In this document: positions 59,926 through 64,000 of the stretch, in pieces | Numbering within the stretch: position 1 is the first letter of the stretch | Layout of the letters: every line of letters begins with the position of its first letter | From: Haladaptatus sp. ZSTT2 | GTDB lineage: Archaea > Halobacteriota > Halobacteria > Halobacteriales > Halococcaceae | NCBI RefSeq assembly: GCF_037081775.1 | Contig: NZ_JBAMHQ010000001.1 | Coordinates: 1,302,001-1,366,000 of the forward strand | Direction: 5' to 3' | Length of the DNA stretch: 64,000 nt | Translations under genes and position numbers: made by a program | The notes under the pieces: model-generated | Told to the model about the DNA's origin: nothing | Databases searched by the model: none | What the model saw: the letters and a program-made list of their open reading frames with translations, nothing else

Positions 59926-60005
59926 GCACAGTCACCTCGATGATTGCCGGATGCGCTGTGGTCATGGAAGACGATTCGGTTTGAAGCGGTGGGAAGTGTC
60001 ATGGC

Positions 60006-61070
60006 TTAAGCTTTCGCGATTACGTAGACAGTCGGGACAGCGGAGATGGCGAGGGTGAACCAGTAGCTTGCGACGCGATATAGCACTGCGAGCGCGAACG
60101 CCTGACTCGCAGGAACGCCAACGATTCCGACGAGGAGCGCGACGAGTGCGACTTCCACGCCGCCGAGACCACCGGGCGTCGGGACGAACCCCGCAAGCGT
60201 ACTCGCAGGGACGATAAAGAGGACGAGCCAAAGGTCGAGTGAGATTCCGAGAACGAGGCCCGCAAAGTAGAGTGGCAGGACGAAAAACACCCAGCCGACG
60301 AGTGAGTAGACGAGCGCGTAGGCGAGTCGCCGCGGCGCAGTCGCAATGGTATCGAGCGTTTCGTAAAAGCGGTCGATTCGCGCGAGGATGCTCGCCACCT
60401 CCACCCGACTGGTCAACCGAGCGACGGGGTTGGCGACGGCTGTAACCGCCCGTTTGACGCCAACCCGGTGGTTCCATCCGATGTAACCGGTCATCGGTAC
60501 CACCACGACAAGAGCAGCTAGGCCGTAGGCAGAGGTTTGGACGATTGGCGGGAATTCCGCTCGCGTAAGAAGGATACCCAGTCCGACCGCAGAGAAGGTG
60601 AAAAAGGGAACGAGATTCAGTAGGTCAGCAGTGACGACGCTGGTGAGGCTGTTCTCGTAGTTCGTATCGAGGTCTTTAGAGATGATGTAGGCGATGAAGG
60701 GTTCGCCGCCAACCTGCCCAAGCGGGGTAATGTAGTTCGCAAACGTTCCTGCGAAGAATGTTTTCGTGACGTGGGGAAGGCTCGCGTCAATGCCGACGAT
60801 AGAGAGGACAATTTGCCAGACCTTGCTCCACGCGACGAGGCCGAGGAACGTCGAGAGACACGCCACGGCGAGCCACTCGTGGTTTCCGTAGACGAGCGAC
60901 TCTCGAACCGCGTGGAGGCCAGCGGCTTTGCCGACGAGATAGAGCATCGCGATGGCAACCAAAAAACTGAGGCCGATTTTGATGCTGGTTTTCCGGTCTA
61001 TACTGAGCATCGAAAGCGGCCGCTCTGGTTGGTCGTCATCGGCTGCGGTGGTGTCGGCTTGGTTGGTCAC
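60006..61070 (-). CDS. AglD-like/UPF0104 membrane protein, second copy
   Basis: A 354-residue polytopic protein related to the one at 492-1511. Shared signatures are NYITPLGQVGGEPFIAYIIS and PTPGGLGGVEVALVALLVGI. The likely start is GTG at 61070, two bases after the sulfatase-fold stop, adding a short polar N-terminus (TNQADTTAADDDQPERPLSM); an internal ATG (MLSIDRKTSIK) is possible. Being in a run with a sulfatase-fold enzyme, DedA and a GT-C-like protein, it probably acts on lipid-linked glycans. Confidence 0.85.
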   Translation of the reverse strand: MTNQADTTAADDDQPERPLSMLSIDRKTSIKIGLSFLVAIAMLYLVGKAAGLHAVRESLVYGNHEWLAVACLSTFLGLVAWSKVWQIVLSIVGIDASLPHVTKTFFAGTFANYITPLGQVGGEPFIAYIISKDLDTNYENSLTSVVTADLLNLVPFFTFSAVGLGILLTRAEFPPIVQTSAYGLAALVVVVPMTGYIGWNHRVGVKRAVTAVANPVARLTSRVEVASILARIDRFYETLDTIATAPRRLAYALVYSLVGWVFFVLPLYFAGLVLGISLDLWLVLFIVPASTLAGFVPTPGGLGGVEVALVALLVGIVGVPASQAFALAVLYRVASYWFTLAISAVPTVYVIAKA

Positions 61071-61072
61071 GG

Positions 61073-62554
61073 TTATTCGAGGTAACCAAGTTCGCGGAGA
61101 CGGGATTTCGCTTCGGTGCTCATCTCGTCGAGCGACCCGTCGCTTGCCGTTGAATCCGTCCAATTCGATCCGGTCGTTGCTTCGAACTCTTCGAGCGCCT
61201 TCACGAGTTCGTCCTCCAGTTCGACGTCACGACCGGCACGGTCTCGCAGCTCATCGGGGTCTTCAGCGAGGTTGTACAACTCGTCAGGGAGTCCCTCGTT
61301 CTGCACTAACTTCACATCCGCGCGCCGAACGCCGCGCATGCGCGAGTAGAATCGAGAGTTCTCGTCTAACTCGACTCCCGCATTTGCGGCCTTGGTTTCG
61401 AGCTGTGACAGTTCGATGACCGGCTGGTCGTACTCGATAAAGGCATACTCGCTTTGGGAGAAGGTTCGGTAGTCAGTAGAGAGAAGCGACCGTGTGTGAT
61501 CAAGTGGAATCGCCGGTTCCCGGGGCGAGATACCAGCGTGATCGAGGACGGTGTGGTAGAGGTCGAGCAGTTCGACCTGTTCGTCGTACGTTCCCGGGTC
61601 GAGGTCAGGATGTGAGATCATGAGTGGGACGTTTACGAGGGGGTCGTAAATCCCGAACTCGTGACCGTAGAGTCCGTGCTCGCCGTGGAGTTCACCGTGG
61701 TCGGCGCAGATGGCAACCAGCGTATCGTCTTCGTCATTTTCTTGGAGCCAGTCGAGCAGGCGGCCGAGTTCGGCGTCAAGGTGGCGGATTTCTGCGGCGT
61801 AGAGGCTGCGTATCGCCTCCCATTCCTCGTCGTCAATGTCGCGGGCACCGGAGTTGTACTCCTTCGAGTTCTGACACACCTCGGTCGGGTCGACGTCCGG
61901 CGCGTACTGCTTCCGGTACTTTTCTGGAGGATAATACGGCAGGTGGGCGTCCATCAAGTTTACGAAGGTGAACGAGGGGTCGTCGGTTCGCTCGATGAAC
62001 TCGATAGCCTGGTCGATGACGGCCGGTGTCTTCGAATCTGCGCCCTCACCCTCTGCGAGGTATTCGTGGACGTCGTTTCCGAGTTCGACGAGACGGTTCG
62101 TAACCGACCGGAGCGTCGAGTTGTCGTTGAACACCTTCCAGCACTTCGCGAGCGGCCCCGACATGAGATTTCCCGGGAGTACCTCGAAGAAGTTGTCCTG
62201 GACGTCGAACCCACTAGTGAGACCCGTGTAGGGCGTAATCCACGCGTTCGAGGTGAAACATGCGGTCGAATATCCCTCGTTCGAGAGCGTTTCGGCGAGG
62301 GTTATCGAGTCCGTGAGATAGGGCGTCTCTTGGCTGGCGCCATGCTGACTCGGGTACTTGCCCGTGAACAGCGAGGCGTGAACCGGAAGCGTCCACGGCG
62401 CAGGCGAAACGGCCTGGTCGAAGACGACTGCGTTCGATGCAAACTGTTCGAGGTTCGGTGACGTCGAACAGTTGGCGTTGTACACGGACAGTGCGTCCTT
62501 CCGAACGGTGTCCATTACGACGATGAGTACGTTTTTGTTAGTTTTTTCTGACAT
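61073..62554 (-). CDS. Sulfatase/alkaline-phosphatase-superfamily enzyme, atypical nucleophile
   Basis: A 493-residue cytosolic or membrane-bound enzyme of the sulfatase fold. NVLIVVMDTVRKDALSVYN carries the first metal aspartate, ICADHGELHGEHGLYGHEFG the second metal site, and the C-terminal half is the usual small domain (LPDELYNLAEDPDELRDRAG). In true sulfatases the CxPSR motif holds a formylglycine Cys/Ser; here the position reads PWTLPVHASLFTGKYP, with threonine. Such proteins may be phosphotransferases or hydrolases acting on glycans. It abuts the downstream flippase-like gene and lies 21 bases after the GT-C-like stop. Confidence 0.85.
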   Translation of the reverse strand: MSEKTNKNVLIVVMDTVRKDALSVYNANCSTSPNLEQFASNAVVFDQAVSPAPWTLPVHASLFTGKYPSQHGASQETPYLTDSITLAETLSNEGYSTACFTSNAWITPYTGLTSGFDVQDNFFEVLPGNLMSGPLAKCWKVFNDNSTLRSVTNRLVELGNDVHEYLAEGEGADSKTPAVIDQAIEFIERTDDPSFTFVNLMDAHLPYYPPEKYRKQYAPDVDPTEVCQNSKEYNSGARDIDDEEWEAIRSLYAAEIRHLDAELGRLLDWLQENDEDDTLVAICADHGELHGEHGLYGHEFGIYDPLVNVPLMISHPDLDPGTYDEQVELLDLYHTVLDHAGISPREPAIPLDHTRSLLSTDYRTFSQSEYAFIEYDQPVIELSQLETKAANAGVELDENSRFYSRMRGVRRADVKLVQNEGLPDELYNLAEDPDELRDRAGRDVELEDELVKALEEFEATTGSNWTDSTASDGSLDEMSTEAKSRLRELGYLE

Positions 62555-62575
62555 GATTACTCTCTGGCAACGTTG

Positions 62576-64000
62576 TTAGTGTTCTTTGATTCCGGCAGGG
62601 TGGTCGGACGGGATACGAGGGGCGAAGGCGGGTGACTCAACCTGCTGGTGAGTCGTCGAAGTGGTGGCGTCGTCTGTCACCCGGAAAATCACCACACCCT
62701 CGTTCTCGTAGGCCAGCGTGTAGCCATCCGCCTCATTGAGCGAGGCGCGAAGACTGTTCGATGGCGCGGTTTCCATACCGCGGACGGTGTAGTCGTCGGT
62801 CGGTACGTAGACGTAGTTCGGTTGCACGTTCGCCTGTTCGATGGAGTGGCTCACACACGCCGCGTCGGTACACGTCGAAGCGTCGATGAACTGGCTCAGT
62901 TGGGCGTCGTACGCCTCAGGCCCCTTCCATTCGACACCCCACGGTCCAGTGGTGATTGCACGGTCGGTTGACTGCGGGAACCACTCGGCCGCGTCCCCCA
63001 TCACGAGGAACTGAGACGTTGGCTCCGTGTTCTCCGCTGCCCACGTCATCGCTGCGGCGTCATTGTCGTCGATGAAAGCTGGGAGAGACGAACTCCCCCC
63101 GTGGGTATCGAGCTCACTTGCAGCGTAGAGGACGCCACCGCTCAGACACGCTACTCCAAGGACAAGCAAGACGACGAATTCGAGATGGCCTCGCTTGATT
63201 CGAGGAGGAGTGATGTCCGAAAGCGTCGGAAGGAGGAATTCGTAGACGAGTACCGCGACGAAAATCGAGTGAATCAGGTAGGCAAACCGATGTTGTGAGA
63301 TGACGGTGACGCTCAACAGGAGCCAACCAAGGAGGAAGCCAAGCACTCGAGGATACGGGAGCGAACTGAACACCGGGAGAGTGGCATGCTCTTTGCGAAT
63401 TTCCTCGATATGGTCTGAAACGATTGCCGCGAATTTCGATTGTGACTCCTCATCGACGATGAAAGAGGCAACCGCTCCAATTGCGAGCATAACACCACAG
63501 ATGAGCTGGAGAAGTCCCACCGTGCCGAGGCCAACTATCCACGGTCCAAGGCTGATAAGATCTCCTGAGTGCGTTCCACTAGCCACTTCGAGTCCACCCG
63601 GAAGCAACAGAGGGCGAACCCAGCCGAAGACGTTCGGAACTTTCTGGGCCAGGCCGCCATGGGTCCCCGCGGCACCGGAGAACACTGCAGTTCCGTGCGT
63701 GGCAAGTATCTGCCCCCACCAAACAAAGGTGAGGGCGATGCCACCACAGCCGACGATTGCGCCGTCTTTGAGACCCTCGATGGTGCGAGAGAATCCAGCG
63801 AACAGACAGAGATAGCTCAGGACGAAAAAGACCGTGTAGGTGGGATGAGTCAGTATGGTGAGCGAGAACAATGCAAGCGAGACGACCAGCCACTTGACAC
63901 GGCGGGTCTTGAAGAGCATGAGGCCAGTGTACAACCCAGTGACGAGAAACAGGAAAGCGGGTGCTCTGACGATACCGCCGGCCGACAAATGCCACTGTAA
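62576..64000 (-). CDS. Polytopic GT-C-like membrane protein (5' end outside window)
   Basis: At least 475 residues, open to the window edge. The visible part begins LQWHLSAGGIVRAPAFLFLV, then alternates hydrophobic helices (LVVSLALFSLTILTHPTYTV, FVLSYLCLFAGFSRTIEGLK, LGPWIVGLGTVGLLQLICGV) with loops. After about residue 300 a large extracytoplasmic domain appears (AAMTWAAENTEPTSQFLVMG, DAAEWFPQSTDRAITTGPWG). This layout resembles RgtA/PMT-type GT-C glycosyltransferases or related oligosaccharide-processing proteins, but the catalytic DD/DE loop normally in the first third lies outside the window. A start within the window (TTG at about 63988) is unlikely. Confidence 0.65.
   Translation of the reverse strand, partial: LQWHLSAGGIVRAPAFLFLVTGLYTGLMLFKTRRVKWLVVSLALFSLTILTHPTYTVFFVLSYLCLFAGFSRTIEGLKDGAIVGCGGIALTFVWWGQILATHGTAVFSGAAGTHGGLAQKVPNVFGWVRPLLLPGGLEVASGTHSGDLISLGPWIVGLGTVGLLQLICGVMLAIGAVASFIVDEESQSKFAAIVSDHIEEIRKEHATLPVFSSLPYPRVLGFLLGWLLLSVTVISQHRFAYLIHSIFVAVLVYEFLLPTLSDITPPRIKRGHLEFVVLLVLGVACLSGGVLYAASELDTHGGSSSLPAFIDDNDAAAMTWAAENTEPTSQFLVMGDAAEWFPQSTDRAITTGPWGVEWKGPEAYDAQLSQFIDASTCTDAACVSHSIEQANVQPNYVYVPTDDYTVRGMETAPSNSLRASLNEADGYTLAYENEGVVIFRVTDDATTSTTHQQVESPAFAPRIPSDHPAGIKEH

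Noticed and set aside
62576-63988. Complete protein starting at a TTG at 63988
   Set aside because: The frame is open to the window edge and the visible sequence begins in the middle of a membrane protein, so the gene is more probably cut.

Overview
The window is chromosomal DNA of a haloarchaeon (class Halobacteria). The evidence is strongly acidic proteins, moderately high GC, archaeal information-processing genes (S19e, S24e, S27ae, Spt4, Rpo7, aIF2-gamma, Kae1-Bud32, class I LysRS), Tat-type lipoproteins, HemQ/PitA-like heme protein, twin-arginine PhoX and many small haloarchaea-only families. Genus cannot be settled from the sequence; the GC content (visibly lower than Halobacterium or Haloferax) would suit a Haladaptatus-like lineage, but this is a guess.

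Layout. 1-5 kb: S19e (cut by the window edge), a flippase-like membrane protein, thiL, a membrane metalloprotease, a small conserved protein and a MobB-MoaE fusion. 5-11.9 kb: pyrH-lysS, a large PDZ-containing site-2 protease, a heme protein with an internal domain duplication, a CBS protein. 12-18.5 kb: methyltransferase, a frameshifted small gene, aldo/keto reductase, hexapeptide acyltransferase, PQQ-type sugar dehydrogenase, a zinc-ribbon membrane protein, an Nmad3-like protein and a RecA-fold protein without Walker A. 18.5-25.4 kb: secreted beta-helix protein, MFS transporter, tRNA-Gly with a cluster of related hairpins and a partial tRNA copy, nadE, zinc-finger membrane protein, enoyl-CoA hydratase, tRNA-Thr. 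26-31.8 kb: trkA, tungstate/molybdate ABC transporter (tupABC) divergent from a MOT1-type molybdate transporter, a 30-residue ORF overlapping a PIN-like gene, and rdgB.

31.8-36.9 kb is the translation/transcription operon aif2g - PIN nuclease - rpoE1 - spt4 - DUF359 dephospho-CoA kinase - rps24e - rps27ae - kae1/bud32, all on the minus strand. 37-39.5 kb holds two copies of a regulator plus small membrane protein module, each with the same paired DNA element in front of the membrane-protein gene; the second regulator carries a TTA-to-TAA nonsense change. 39.5-46.5 kb: HAD hydrolase, a structured-RNA-like hairpin element, a putative PD-(D/E)XK nuclease (DUF5787-like), a metallo-beta-lactamase protein overlapping an AAA ATPase with a His-Asp tail, a thiolase and a solitary TnpB element. 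46.6-58.9 kb: mobA, a BtrH-like protein, a cation/proton antiporter with RCK domains, a second MBL hydrolase, serS, PhoX, ilvE, the ribK-ribB riboflavin pair and the wyosine enzyme Taw1.

58.9-64 kb starts a minus-strand surface-glycan neighbourhood: YdjM-like and DedA membrane proteins, a second AglD-like flippase candidate, a sulfatase-fold enzyme lacking the usual Cys/Ser nucleophile motif, and a GT-C-like membrane protein running off the window. Molybdenum/tungsten use is a recurrent theme (tupABC, MOT1, MoaE, MobA). No CRISPR array, rRNA or replication origin was seen. The most promising points are the duplicated regulator/operator modules, the TnpB element with matching hairpins on both sides, the hairpin RNA-like element before the DUF5787-like gene, and the tRNA-Gly hairpin cluster.
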